Of a DNA stretch of 64,000 nt, positions 14,301 to 29,300 are shown piece after piece (the first letter of the stretch is position 1; each line of letters opens with the position of its first letter). Source of the stretch: Ciona savignyi. Lineage: Eukaryota; Chordata; Ascidiacea; Phlebobranchia; Cionidae. Below the pieces are notes generated by a model. That model was not told the origin of the DNA, ran no database searches, and was given only the letters and a program-made list of their open reading frames with translations. The DNA lies in the NCBI GenBank assembly GCA_000149265.1, contig CH003327.1, positions 299,202-363,201 of the forward strand, in the 5' to 3' direction. The translations under genes and the position numbers were made by a program.

Positions 14301-17300
14301 TTGGAACTCACATTAGATACCACTAGGTTGGAGAAATCTTTCTCAGTTGCAAAGTAATATACATCATTTCCGGTCAAGTTGGTATTACATTAAAACTAGC
14401 ATGTGCAAAACAACGCATGACAAACTGGATGACTCATTAGATACCAATGGGCAAGTGCAATGTGTAAAGTGGTTTGCAAGTGTACTAATTAAGAGACACC
14501 CACAATAGAATTGTCACCTTTGTCACAGTGTCATTGCATGGCTGCATGCAGTATTGATCGAATCTGTAACTTTTCACTTCTAAACACAATGTGCTACTCA
14601 CTACATCAAGCCCTTGATAGTCAGTTGTAGTTACGAATGCGGATTGCTGGGTTAGAACCTCAACTAGACTTGCAGTTGTGTTGGGGTTGGTGGTGACTGG
14701 GCTTGTAACTGATGGTAAAAAGTGTTATTCCTGCAAGTAGTGGCATATCTCACCAGCATTCACTTGCTTTAACTTGTTGTTTTGTCATGTTGTCAAAAAG
14801 TATGTCAGTTTAGTCAGAGAGATCATGGCCGGTCTTCTTGTGGCAGAAAGGTTGTGGGATCATAATCAGCAGCTGACTGTACGGTTACGTTCTCGGCAAA
14901 TGCACTTAGCAGACATCGCTTTAGTCAAGTGGATTAATGGGTTTTACTGAAGAAACTTCTCAAACTGAAGGTCAAATGTACAAGCACACTGCAAATGCCT
15001 TGATGACCTGATAGTGGGTGGGTGATAATATATGATAACTTTTCTTAAGTTTTCCCATTAATGAATATAAACAAGAATATCCGACCCCATCTTATAATCA
15101 TTATAAATCATGCATACAGGTTATCTGAACATGCTGCATAGAGTGCTGTATAACTGCATATAGTGCTATATATATAAAAAAAGAGAAATTAAAGAAAATA
15201 AATGTAACCAACCTGGTCGAGAGTAATATGCTTCACAGTAACAACACTCATTTCCACCACTAGGTTGCATCAGAGTTCCATTATTAGGGCACCCAGTGTT
15301 TGAATATTGACAGTATCTGTGTGAAGTGGGGTTATATTGAGAGATTAAAAAGCATGAAGAAGTTATAAATATCTCACTTGTTACACTGCACAGTCCCATC
15401 TTCAGCGCACATGCATATCCTGCATTCATCCTGTCGCCACTGCTCTCCAACTCTTCGTGGTGTGGCTCCGTCGTTGTCACATGTGAGACATGGAGCCGTT
15501 GGGCAGCGCCGCGACTTCCGGTACATACCATGGCACTTGCGGTCCGAGCCATACCTAGAAAGTCAATTTTTTAAATATTTTCGACAAGAATAAGAAAAAC
15601 ACTTAAAAAGCAGGAATTTAAAAAACTATTTGGAATATAATAGGTCAAAATAATATTTTACATAATTGAAAATGGAACAATAATAGAAAGTAACAAAAAT
15701 TAACACATTTAGGTTAAAAACCAAGCTACATACAATAAACAATAGTATAATGGCCTTGAAACAAACTAAAACCCACACTGAAAAATTATTAAACAAAAAA
15801 CCTCTCTAACCTACCTGCTTGGTAATAATGGGGACCTGAAGGCCCATTGTACCCCATTCACTCCACAGGGGCCAAAACAAGGCCCCCAATCTGACCAGTG
15901 GGTCCACCCACATAGAATATCTGGGTCACAATCTTGATCCTCCACGCAATCCCTCAACAACCCTCCACCCGAACATCGACAGATCTGACACAAATTTGGC
16001 CTCCGTACTTCATCCCCCCTCTCATAGGTCTGTGGGTAAGTGTGTATGCTACTAGATTGTTGGGTATAATATTTACAATGAAGGTCAATCAAAGCAGTAG
16101 AGCAATGTTTATAAACAGGTTGGTTGTGAAACCCATTCAATATTTAGTTGGTTGTGTCCCTTTGTGAGGTACTTAGTGGATGTTGCTTAAAGCCAGTAGA
16201 TGAACGGGTTTACAACTATAATCAAACACTGCAATGCCCCCAATGTAATATAGCCTACTTACGAAATCTGGTATCCCAACAACTGTAAAACATTGATAAC
16301 CTGAGTTATACCCCACCCCTATACCTTATAACCCAACCCTGGGTCATTCCTTTATTGTCCCATCTGTAAGGATACGGTTGGGTACATCTCGATGTAACAA
16401 ACAAATATCTCACCCTCCCATCCTCATAGCAGGGACAATCCTCTGTCCTCACACATTCATTCCCTTCTACATCATTTATAACGTATCCGGGTGGACAGCG
16501 ACACCCGTCGTGGCACGAAGCTGCGGCGACACAAGCCGCGGCACCTCTAACGAGGTCGCGGCATGTCAAAGGACAATGGTGGATTGTGACTTCACTTTGG
16601 TTGCATTGAAGGAATATTTTGTTGCCTGAAATTAAGTAAAAAAAATAAGTAATTTTCCAAAAAAATGTTCATGGTATATGTATTTACTTTAAACCAAACT
16701 GGAAATTTAAATACAATCCTATGCCGATCTGGGCATAAGCTTGATTGCAATAACAATTCCAATCTCTATGTATAAAATTGTTTTAAAAAATCCCAGACAT
16801 TTACCTGAGCAAGTACTGTTGGGGCAGATATCCGTTGCACATGACCGGATCTCTAACAATGGGGGTGGGTTTCTACCACTAGAGAGAGTAGCGGAGCAGT
16901 TGTGACTCCGATCTATGCAAGCACGGTCCCGAAAACTCAATCCCCCTCCACATTCCACACTGCATTTGGACCAAGTTGTCCATGGGGTCAAGTCGTCAGT
17001 GGTGTCTGGATATATATGATATCTATTTTTAAGACAAATTAAAAATAACACACATAAAAATGGAAGACACGCTGGTAACATGCAATACAAATGCACGTTT
17101 GCAACAAAATAAGATTAAATTCATTACTTTGGACTGAATGTTTTCTGGTATAATATCTCCTTAATTGAAAGAGGATTGTATCTCTATGGGTGAAAGAACA
17201 AATGTGGATATTTACCATGCCCACAGTCAGAATACCAAACTGTTACAAATTAGGAATAGTAGGCCATAACTTGGACGGCTTATATAAGAGACAGAACAAT

Positions 17301-20300
17301 ATCTGTAGTGAGTCTTGTACACTGATACCATCTACTATATTATGTGGATGATCTGTAAGGAGTAATAAAACATGAAGGAGTAATAAAACAGGAATTTAAA
17401 TAAGATGGGTACGATCTGATCATTTCTTTATTTCTGATAATCAAAGTTGATTACAACCCATATGTAATACAAAACCATCTTTAGTTGCAACCTACTTCGA
17501 CAAGCTTCATTGAAACATGGCCGTTGCTCTGAGTTTGATCCCTTGCATCGGGATCTAAGTGGGTCATCCTCTGCTGTGATTGGTTGATTATCTTCGTCAT
17601 GACCCAATGAGCATGATCGGTTGCGAGACTGGACAGCAGATCCACAACTTTGACTGCATGAACCTAATTGATTGATTAAAAACTTTAAAACTACATTTAT
17701 AAGGGATAAGATAGCTATGTTTCTTATAAGGGCTATATATTCCGAGGACAAAATGCACTGGATTTCGTCAGATTTTGATCCAGCAATATAATGGATGCCT
17801 GGTAATTTAATTTTCCATTAAATGTTTCTAGGGTTTTATTGTTTAGACAGATCCTAAAAGCTATCATAATGGCAGGTACTTCTACATAATCCATGTTAAA
17901 CCAAAATTTTTAGTTAAACAGTAAAAATCAAGTTATTAGGAAAGAATTGTTTTTACTGTCTTTGCAATACTAGATCCCATATGCAGCAAACTAAAATATT
18001 TTACAAAATTCATGTAAGATATAACTACAACCAATGGAAGCAACATAAAGGAATAGACATATTAGAGGAATAACAACAAACCCCAATCATCCCAGGTGTT
18101 CCAAGTTGCACAACCTATCTCATCTGATGATGTCAGACGTAAGACAACTGCCATTGTTTCATCACTTGTGTTGCTATTAATACTTCCATCCAGGCACTCA
18201 TCAACATTATTACACACCTGCATGTAAATGGCGGGATTTTGAAATTAGAAGAGTTAAAAAACATTTAAAGATGGTAAAATGTTTTAATAAGGTTTTAAGC
18301 AACAGCTTCTTTTAGCAATAACATTAAGAAATAACCTGTGTCAAAATATGCAAGGAGCACAAGGAACAAAATCAAAAGCGAACTGCAAGCTTGTAGCACT
18401 ACAGTACACTGACATTAAGCACATCATATCATATCAAATTCATGGTTATCCCTGAACATTTTTACACAGGGAATTGGCATAATATCGTCACACAGGCAAA
18501 TTTCATAACATTTCCATACAGGCAATTGTCAGATTACCTCAAGATCACAATACCTGAGCCATTGAAGTGTGTTGAATAAGATTGAGATATTCTCTCAGTT
18601 TTAATACAACCCAATTATTACTGGGTTCAGGAAATGTTGCTAACTACGTTGCCCAATGACACACTGACAGAACTTTCTAGCCATTGGCTGGTTTTAATCA
18701 CACAACCTATATGCTGTCTGTAGACATCCGACACTCTTGCTAATTAGGCAAATCATCACACATGTGTGGGTGGGATGTGTAATATATGATACCGTGTATA
18801 ATATGTGTATAATTATTGTTCTGTTTAATAAAGTCAAACAAGTTTTTGTTTAATTGTAGATCTGTCACTAAAAACTTTAACTCTAATAATTTCACTGTTG
18901 CTAAAAACTTAAAATGCATTATAATTAGCAATACTTACCCTGTTGAGTTCAATGCAACGGCCACTACGACAGGAGTAACCAGAACAAGGAAGTTGCGTGA
19001 CTGTTTCACTTGTTTCTGTAGATTTAGTTTTCACTGTGTTTTATTTAAGGAATTTTCATGTTGTTTTAAATAACAGTTATCTCAATTAATTATTTGTGTG
19101 CGCATTTAATTCAGTAAATTGTTTGCATATTTGCTTCATTGACAACTTTATAGCACTTTCACAATTTTTTTGCTTTTAATTTAACAAATATTATACTAAG
19201 TTTTATAAATTTATCCGGTGTTATTTATATTGTTTTTTTTTTCTTATATTTATTTTATCTTTCCTTACCTGTAGTCAAAGTAGGAGTGGGTAAAGTGATG
19301 TCGATGATATGCACGCAACCGATCTCATCTTCATTACGCCCACAATTGGTGACCCCATCGCATACTTGGGAACCATTGATGCAAGATCCATCTTGGCATT
19401 GAAAGCCTCTAAAAGATGTTATTAAACTTTTAACATTTAAGTCAGTTTCTTACATGCATATAGTCAAAAGTCTTTAATACCCATATATACCAAATAATAC
19501 ACGACCCAATAAAACAGCATATACAATGAAATCACTACATTCAGCAAAAAAGCATTATTTTGTGTGTGACTATTTAATTATCTTTAGTGCATTTTGAAGA
19601 TGCTTTTATTAATTAAACCGAAGAGGTTTTGTGGCCAAAACATCAGCAAAATTCATTTTATTTAAAAAATATTTAATGTTATTTCAAAGATCACAATCTC
19701 CCATATACAGCATTTCTATTTATTTCTGTACCAAAATTCTTAATACAGGTTTAAACAAGCCCAAACCTGAAGCAATCATCGATCAATGTTGAATCGGTGG
19801 TGTTGACGATGTGACACGACTCTTCGTTCTCATCAGTCCCATCTATACAATGCTGGTGGCCATCACACAAGTACCGGGTCGGGTAACATCTCAAGCCACC
19901 ATCGCATTGAAACTCGCTCTATGAAAGTTTGGTTTGATATAATGAAATGTTTTTTATGGTTTGTTTTGCTAATTAAATGGTTCTATGGAGAAAAAAACAT
20001 TAATAGTAGTTTTGTAGATACAGAAAAAAATTAATGTTGAAGTGTTAACAATGTAGAAATATCAATAAATGTAGAAATTCCAATCGAATCACCTCTGAAC
20101 AGCCTGTCCAGCAGTATTCACTTTCATCGGAGTCATCACGGCAATCAGCGACATTATTACATACCTTCATCCATGAAATGCATACATTGGGATCATTCTC
20201 ACACCAGAATTCAGCACATTCTGAAGTGAATAATTGTCAACATATTATAGGTGTTATCTTGTTGTTTTGCCAAGGGTGTAAAGGTAATAAAAACGTATTT

Positions 20301-23300
20301 TATTTTTAATTTGGTTAACTATTGAATTTACGTTATAATCATTATACTAGAGGTATTGTACAAAATTTAGTTCATACTTATGGAGTATAAGAACTGTATA
20401 CATAATTTCATGGAGTATAAGAACTGTATACATAATTTCATTAAGTCCTGCATTACAAGGCTAGAGTGATAATCAACCTCTCAACTTTAAATTAACGCTT
20501 AGATGCTAGGTTAATTGCAATAGTGGGCTAACTGAGAAGACTTTTATGGAATAAACACAATTATTCATGTGTAATAGATACTTATTTTATCCACTACATT
20601 GTTTGAAATTCTGATCAAACATTTGCTACATTAAGTTAACAAAGAGGACATTTTTACAATTATCATTTTTAAAAGATAACAAATACACACTTAAAACTCT
20701 TACGTCCAGCTGATGTTGTGGGCTCAATAATAGTTGGAACAGTGGATAAAACCATGGTGGTGGTTGGAATGGCCGGAGTTGGTGTAATTTGTCCACAATT
20801 CAATTCATCCTCCCCTGTTGATTAAGAAACAGTGGCTTAGTTGTTATTGATTGGTGTCTGAAGGTGAATTTATATATGAGATGTATAGTTGAGGTGTACC
20901 ACCAAAATCGTTTCACCTGCTCCAAAAGATTAGAGTTACAGCTTAGGTACAACTTAGGTACATTTGGTTTAGCACTAAGTTATTACGGAGGCAGTTAAAT
21001 TAAAATTTATTGAGTGTTTTAATACTATGGACCTGTGGTGTATAAAGAGTATCTTGTATTTTAGTTCTAAAACATGCACTAGTAGTATCCTATCCTACTT
21101 ACCGTGAGCGCAATCTGGCTTCTCATCGCACAAGGCATTTCTCACTATGCAAGCACCATCAGCGCATGTATAATCGGTTGGCAGACATGCGCAGTTCAAC
21201 TCATCCAATCCATCAACACAATCAATACGGCCGTCACACAGAGCCGTCCGGTTGACACAACCTCCATTGCCACAAGCAAACTGTTCGAACATTGAACAAC
21301 CCTGTAAAGAACAATCATTTTTACTATTATTGACACCATCAAATCACCAACTTTTATTAAAACACTTTGCGTTGGGAACTTTATAAACCAATTTTAGTCT
21401 ACAGATATTTAAACACATAGATATTGCTGCAATAACTTTGAAAATAGATATGTTTTGCATTACAATAAAAATAACAAAGACAAAACAGTATGTAAACAAA
21501 ATAATGGCAACAGACATGAAGAAAAACAGGTATATCCATACAACTGCCTATATTGCAATAAAAAAAATTCAAAAAAGTGGAAATATATTATATTTGGTTA
21601 ATAATCCACACAAAATTCATTGGGTACAAAATGCAAACCAACATTCCGGTTCTTACATGGTTACAATTCTCTTCATCTGAAAAGTCCCCGAAACCACAAT
21701 TGAGGAAACCATCACACATCACCGAATGCTCAATACATTTCCCGTTAGTACACTGAAACTCGTAGGCGCCACATGTGGTTAAATTTGAACAATCAACCTC
21801 GTCACTCAAGTCCAAACAATTTGGAATTCCATTGCATCTAGGGTAAATGACGATTAAATTTTCAAGACATAATATTAATAAAACTGAGTCTTAAACAGGT
21901 TTTACTTTGACTGTGCTGCCATATTGTGCTGAAAATTAAATAAATAACATTGATGATGTTTTTATTTGATATCACTTTAATTTAATTTAAAAAATATATA
22001 AATCACTACTTCAAGGTAACATTAGACTGGTTTCCTATCTAGGTTGGAGTAGACTTCGGCTTGTTAGTTTATTCAAATATAGTGTAGGCTGTTAGCGTAA
22101 TCATACACAAGATAACACAAATGCATCCAATATTTTAAATTAAATTAGGAAAAAAAATGCACACAGACTTTTCACTGCTGCAGAGAGGCGTCATGTCAAA
22201 AATTGTCTTTCGTCACAATATCAGGTTTCACATAGGATAGGATAGGATAGGATAGGGATAGGATAGGGATAGGATAGGATATTCATGTTTATCCCTGTGA
22301 ATGGGAAAACCTAGGGGGTTATCACACGGGCAATCGTCAGATCACCTCGCGCCCATCGTCGGGTTACCGGAGCTATTGCAGTGTGTTATATATGATAGAC
22401 ACGTTCCTTCAATTTGGTAGAACCCATTAATCTGCTGGGTTCAGGCAATGTCCGTAAAGTGCCTTGCCCAAGGACACAACCGTCTAGCTAGCGACCAGTT
22501 TCGCACCTGCAACTACCTGAGTTCTCTTTCTAAGCATCGACCCTCTCCACACATATGGCCCCCGATATCTGCGCAGTAACTTTCGTTGCATCTGATTTCA
22601 TCCGAGCCATCCATACAATCGACCTCATGGTCACATCTCCATGAAGATGGAATGCATTTAAATCCATCCTGGCAGGTGAACTCATCCAACCCACAAAGAG
22701 TGTCATTGCACGCTTTCCCCTGCAGATATTATTATTATACTTTATTTTTTTAATTGGGATGGCTGTGTTATTTCTATATTTTTAGTTTTGGAATCATGTT
22801 GAAGGATTTTTTGATGATTACCTTCGTATAACATGCACCATTTGTGTATTAAACACCTCTTTCTTCCTGTTTTTATTAAGCATAAGATATGTATACGGGA
22901 TTCTTCACCAGGCTAAGTTTTTTTTATCTATTTTCATAGTCTCAAGTTAATTATTTTTTTTAACTTTTTCAATTTTTCTTTAAAAAATTCGATTTCATTT
23001 ATTATAAATTGATTTAACTTTAGAATAAAACTTAAACTGATGAAATGTTGTGATAAACCTGAGTTTTGATAAAACAAGTGGCAAGAATTACCTGACAAAT
23101 CCATTCCCCTTTCACGCAAGAACAGTTCTGACAGTTTCTTGTCACAAAAGTCCCTTCCAGAAATTCCCCGTCGTCGGAAAAACATGGACATTCATTTCTC
23201 GACACGCAGTGGCGCTCGTGCAACACAGTTCCCTCAGGGCAAAAACACCCCTCAACGCAGGGAAGGGTCGAACAATGGTCGTCTTTTTCAATACCTGTTT

Positions 23301-26300
23301 GTAAACCGACTCCATTAAAATAACAAATATAAATACGAAAAAACATTTTTTGTTGTAGCAAAAATTGGTCGTTTTCTTAATTATAGTTTATGATGTATAG
23401 GATATCCATCTTTTCCTAATGCCACGGTAAACGCAAAACGCAGTTAAAGTTATTAAAACCAATTACAGTGGTACAAAGAATATAGAGGGAATTAAGTTTT
23501 TTAGATTTAACTAGATTCTATTGGGTAGCGCAATAACTTTAACTGACCAAAGAAAATGTAGAAATAAATATTGCACAACATCCGGTCGTGTGGCCAAATG
23601 GTTAACGCGACCGATACATATACAGACCTGGATACAAAAAACGCCCTTTGTAACTAGCCTATCATGGGGTCGAAACTTGTGTTCGGTACAAAGAACACAA
23701 AAAAAACAATGTAGAAATAAATATTGCACAATATCCAACATCACATCTACCTCTGCAGGTGTCTTGACAAACCGGTCCACAAGCGAGATAAACCATCCCA
23801 TTATCACATTGCATGGGACATAACTCCTGGCTTCTCCAGCGGATATGAACGTTGTTCCTGTTACAAGCTTGTGCGTATGCCGCTATCTGAAGAATGTGTT
23901 GGAGGTTGATTTTTTGTGATTGTGGGGGGGGGACGCGGGGCGGTGAATTAAAAGCGGGTTGTGGTTGACTATTTAGTATGACGATTTCGAAATTCAGTGT
24001 CCGAAACAACTATCGGCTCCCGGCATACCGCCGACGACCTTATCGATTGAAGTAACTTGTCGAACGAAAATATAGGAATAAGAAGTGGGATTGGACGATA
24101 ATTGATAAAAAAACAGTACAAAAAAGGATACACAATCCATGTCAGGACGCATACATGGTGGCACTGAAGGGCGATAGTAACAACAAGAGGGGAAACAAAT
24201 CAGAAACCATTCGGTCTATAAGGGCGATTTTAACAAGTGGATTGCCAATGCAGAGAAAAATAGAAAAAAGGAGAAAAGGAATTAAAGGTAGAGCGATAAA
24301 CAACTTACAGCTGTGCAGGCGCATTCGCAGTCACCCCCTGTATCGCACGAGCAAGCGTCGTGGACACACCAGTTGAAGTAAGTTGAGTGTGGGACGGCGC
24401 TTCTGCAGGTGGCAAACACTGAACCGGTGGAAATAATTGAACAAGTTCTTCTTGACCATGCGAATCGGTGTGGGTTTGCCTGGAGAAGTGGGTGAATGTA
24501 GAGGAACACATTACTACTATAGGAGACACATAATAATCTCTACTTATCTCTAAACTCTCTATACCGAATAGCATTTAATATGGGCAGTGCGACGAGCCCA
24601 TCAAGGAACCATCTTACAAAATATGCGTTTATTTAAACTCAACATTGTAGTATTTATACGTTGCTGCAATAAAAATGCTGTTATAAGTCGGTCGCGGTAA
24701 ATGTTCAGTGACAAATCCGCTCTATCGAATGGATGTGTCATTTGTATGATTGTATCCTGGCCGGTTGGTAAAACCCATTGAGAGATTTGTCTTCGGTTAC
24801 CATTTAGAACTCGCTCACAGTCCAGTTACCGTATTCTATTATAATGTATTGTAAAAATTGAATCGTTAACCTAATCGGCTGGACCAACCAAGCTATTCGG
24901 CCATTAAGTGTCTCTGGACGTAAAGATACACAGGAGAGAGATACACATTAACATACGGCGATGCGAGGGGTAGTTTACAAAGCTGCTTCATGTACTTGAC
25001 TAAAACAGAAAAAACCCTTATTTAAATCTGATCACCTAAAGGGTAGTATGTAAATTTAAAAATACAGTTTTAAACTGCCACAATACTAACCCAGTTCTGA
25101 CCAGATATTTTCGATTGACTCTATTAGATGTACTTACTTCGCACGGGTTAGAAAGAATTTCGGTCTGCAACGCTGTTGTTCTCGAACAGACCGGTGATAC
25201 ACGCCAACTGTCGGCAAAAGTTGACAACAATGTTTCCACGGAGCCCAATCGGGTGGTGAACTCGTTCTCCAAGTCCATGTCATTGTTACCGCATAATCCG
25301 GTCACTCGACCCACGTGACGAGGAGAGAGGTGGATGGTCACACGAGTCCCTGCGTCCAACCCAATTAAGTTGAATAGAAATCTTGGGTTTAATCCCGTTA
25401 GTGGGACTATGAAGCTCTTAGTAAGTTATAATATTTGCAAACATCAGATTACATCTTCTCCACAGTCGGGTTACCAGCTTTTGCAGCGTGTTCGAAACAA
25501 TGGAGATATCGGTACAGTTTACCTTTAACCCATAAAACAAATGAGTTTAAGAAACGTCTGTAACGTACTTAACCTACAAAGATAAACGACTAGCTATCGG
25601 CTGGTTTCGATCCCTAAAGCGTTCGACTGACGACCTGACTTCATTATTGCCATTCGTGTTTGGATTGTGTTCGTACTGTGTACATACATATTCATGTGAG
25701 GAGCACGACTTGACAACAATATACAACATATTGTTGTCACTTACCTCCGTCCCAAAACAGGGCAAGCCCGACTGTTGGCCAACTTATTGTGACGTATATC
25801 CCTGCTGTACGTATAGCGAAGCCGTCATCGTGAGCGCCGTACTTCCGTGGTAGCCTCCCAACCTTCCCACCGTTCACGCTTACACTTTTACCTCTCATTA
25901 GATGTACGGTGTTGGAGCCTAAATGAGGTTAAGTGGTGCAAAGATAAAATACACAAATTTCAGTTGATTTCGTTTTTTAAATGCGGTATTTGGTGGGAGG
26001 TTGGCGCACTGGAAATGTTGCAAGCACTCATATAATAACCAAAGTGAGTTTGTGTGGTTTATGTGATAAAAAGCAATCAAGTCTACACATGCTTTCAATT
26101 AGTCTATACTAAAAACGGAAAAAACGATAGTAGTACCACGTCAAAGACAAAAATTTGAAATACTTTACTTGAAATGAATGGCCCAATTCGATATTTATTT
26201 TAACCCAATATTTACAAATCCAAATATGTCACTGGACTAAACCAACAAAAGGCCCTTGCAGGCTATTCGGCAAAAAACCTTTGGACACTTAACAGCCAGG

Positions 26301-29300
26301 AAATTAACCACAATTTTTTACAGTTGGGAATTGGCCGCAATATTTTATAGTCTGAAATGAAAATGTTTTATGGTTTAAAATGAAGATTCTTTGTTTATGC
26401 GTTAGAATTGGGTTAGTATGTTTAGGGATTGGAGTGAAAGGAAATTTTTTGTTGTTTTACAATTGAGAAACGATATAAAACGACAATATTGATTTTTTTA
26501 ATGGACGATTAAACATAGAAGAATATTAAGAGATATTAAAGTATCCGGCCCTGGCTGATAGACTGGCTAACTGCAGTCAATGTGCCTGGTATTTATGATT
26601 CACAATAATGGCAGCCTTTTTAATTTGGTCGCATTGGGTCAATAAATTAAATATTGGCTGGTTAAATTCCTGTCGTTGTTTTAACCATTCTAATATTTGA
26701 TATAATCCAAAATATATAAAAAAAGGTGAGATGTATTGTAAACCAACGTCATTACATACCGACTGTGACGTAGACAGACTTGGTACACGTCACTCCGTGG
26801 CTCCCACACGGAACATTCTCCCCCGTGATGGAGAATAATCCGTCCACCTCTCTCGCCAGGACGTAACCACAAGCACCCTGAGGAAGAAGCGGTAACAACA
26901 TAAAGAAGAAGAAAATGTACTGGACATGTTTATAACAGGACTCTGCAGGTACTACAACCTGCGTTTTGGCGGTAAATTGGTCGAAGTTCAAAACGACTCG
27001 TATTTCGAAATGCTTTGTTATGAAAAAGGGGTATTTACGTACATCTATGTGTGTGGGACAACGACGTCGTTAATACATCAGGTTGTAGAAACTATTACAC
27101 CATATATTTCATCATAAAGTTAAGAAAAGCAAAACCCATAAAACTAGTTTTCCAACAAATTCATATAAAACATTTCACTGTATGTTTGCAACTGTCACTG
27201 TATGTTGGAGCTGTTTAGTTGGAGTTTAATTTACAAACGACGAGAAGTTATAAGCGTTTTCGCCAAGTGTGTTCCAACCTTATGAGTTAAAAAAAAGTCT
27301 GCACAGTTAGCTTTTAATCACTACTTTATATGGTAAAAGTTACGTACCAAGACGATCACGGCTACTTAAAAAATTAGTTCACCCAATACAATATTAAACT
27401 AATACCAGTAGCATGTTGCCGTGGAATTTTAATAAGCTGTATATCAAGGCTGAAATAATCAATACAAACCAGATGTGTTTAATTGCCATATTAAGCTCTC
27501 TACTTAAGTTGACAGTGGGAAAAATTGTGAATCGGGTATTGACTGGTTTTTGACAGTAAACCTGAGAATATCGGATTACGTTGGGATAATCGGATAATCT
27601 CAATTAATTCAAGTTCAAGGTCACTTGGAATTTGTGACGTGGACAAAGAAATCTTTAAAAATAAAAATAAAAGTAAACAAAATTTTCGCATAAAAATAAT
27701 CAAGTCCCTTTAATTTGGGTTGATTTTCTTTGGGTTGATTTCGTAATGGATTGGTCGAAAGGTTCAATTTTAAGTGGTAATCTGTATATAACCGCATAAT
27801 CGAACACTAAGTAATTAAACAAAAAACGTAATAGTTATTTTACCTCAAACGAGTAATGAGCCCCATCAAATGTGACGTAATGAGGGTCTCCTGTTGCAAC
27901 ACACACGGACGAACACTTGTGATCAGTGCATTCCCATCTTCGCCCCACGCATTTACTGTAGAAATGCGGTTGGTTGCGTTTAGACGCGTGTGTTGATCTT
28001 TCCCGTACCATTTTCTACGCTGTTTTGTTCTTATACAAGAGCTTACCGGATATTTTGTCGGTCCAGTGTATTTAAATGTTAAAAAACTGTGTCGTATAAC
28101 ACATAACGTTGCAATAGCTTCGAAACACGACTCAGTGACGGACACACACACGAATATAAATGTGTAAAAATCATAAACATGGGTTCACAACCGAGTCGCT
28201 AGCGATGAGTTTCGAATCTGCAACCTTGGTGAAAAGCGACGCGGTAACCCACCAAGCTATTGGGTCATACCAATGGTAAATGGTATACGAATCGGTCTCG
28301 CAAACCATCTGCCACAAGGCCGTTTAAGACAATTAAAATACAATATCATATGAGCACAAACCAAGTATTACAATCCCTTTGTATGGTTTGATTGTTCGTG
28401 TACATCCTCCCACCGTGTCTGCAGGGGCATTCACTGGGCTGCACACACCGAGTATCCTGAGAAATATATGTGTTATTTGGACCAGGTTTAACAAAGGTAT
28501 TTGAAGGTATATATACGTTTATAATTCACATTATTTTTTTATTCTAACCATAATAGGCAAAACACATACAGTTTACCCAAAGATGGAACAACTCAATCGT
28601 TAGATTACCTCGTGCCCACATTCGGATTACTAGAGATATTGTAGTGTATTAATATAATAGGAAATGAATATCCCTTGTGTGGTACCAGTACCTTGTTTAC
28701 CTCATGTCCACAATCGATTATATATACTTTGTATGACCGTCAGCTAAAAAGTGATGTTCAATATCACACGCAAGCTAATGTAATCTGTTGCTTCATTGGA
28801 CGTGGCAAATAATGGACATTGCCTAAGTAAGGGGTTGAACTAAAATAGCGGAAAGATTTCATTAATATACAAGACATTGCAAGAAATCCGGTATCCCGAC
28901 ATTGGGCGTAAGTAATCTGAGAATGACGTGTTTTCAACGCACGTTTCTACTCCCGTGGGGTACATGACGAACGTGCTCTTATACCAACACAGAGTAAACT
29001 ACGTGTGGTTTATATGGTGAAATTGAAATAACAAAACTACTTTAAATTCTCTCGATTAGTTTCAAACGGTTAAATTCAGAAAGTCCCCAGGGAACAAGAA
29101 ACAACATTTGACTATCATTTTAGTTTCTCAATACATCTATCTATTCCCAGTTTGTCTTGGTTAAGGAGAATAATCAACAACGATATGACGAGACAGATGA
29201 CGTCATCGCCAAACCAGTAACCTCGCATAGGGAATGTATTGGGCTATGTTGTCCCGTTTTGCTGGGCGTATTCCAAGTTGCTATGCGATCATTGATGGTG

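Noticed and set aside
22234..22280. AGGATA repeats as an independent microsatellite or telomere-like array
   Set aside because: They are the expanded tail of a SINE family A copy, as in other copies.
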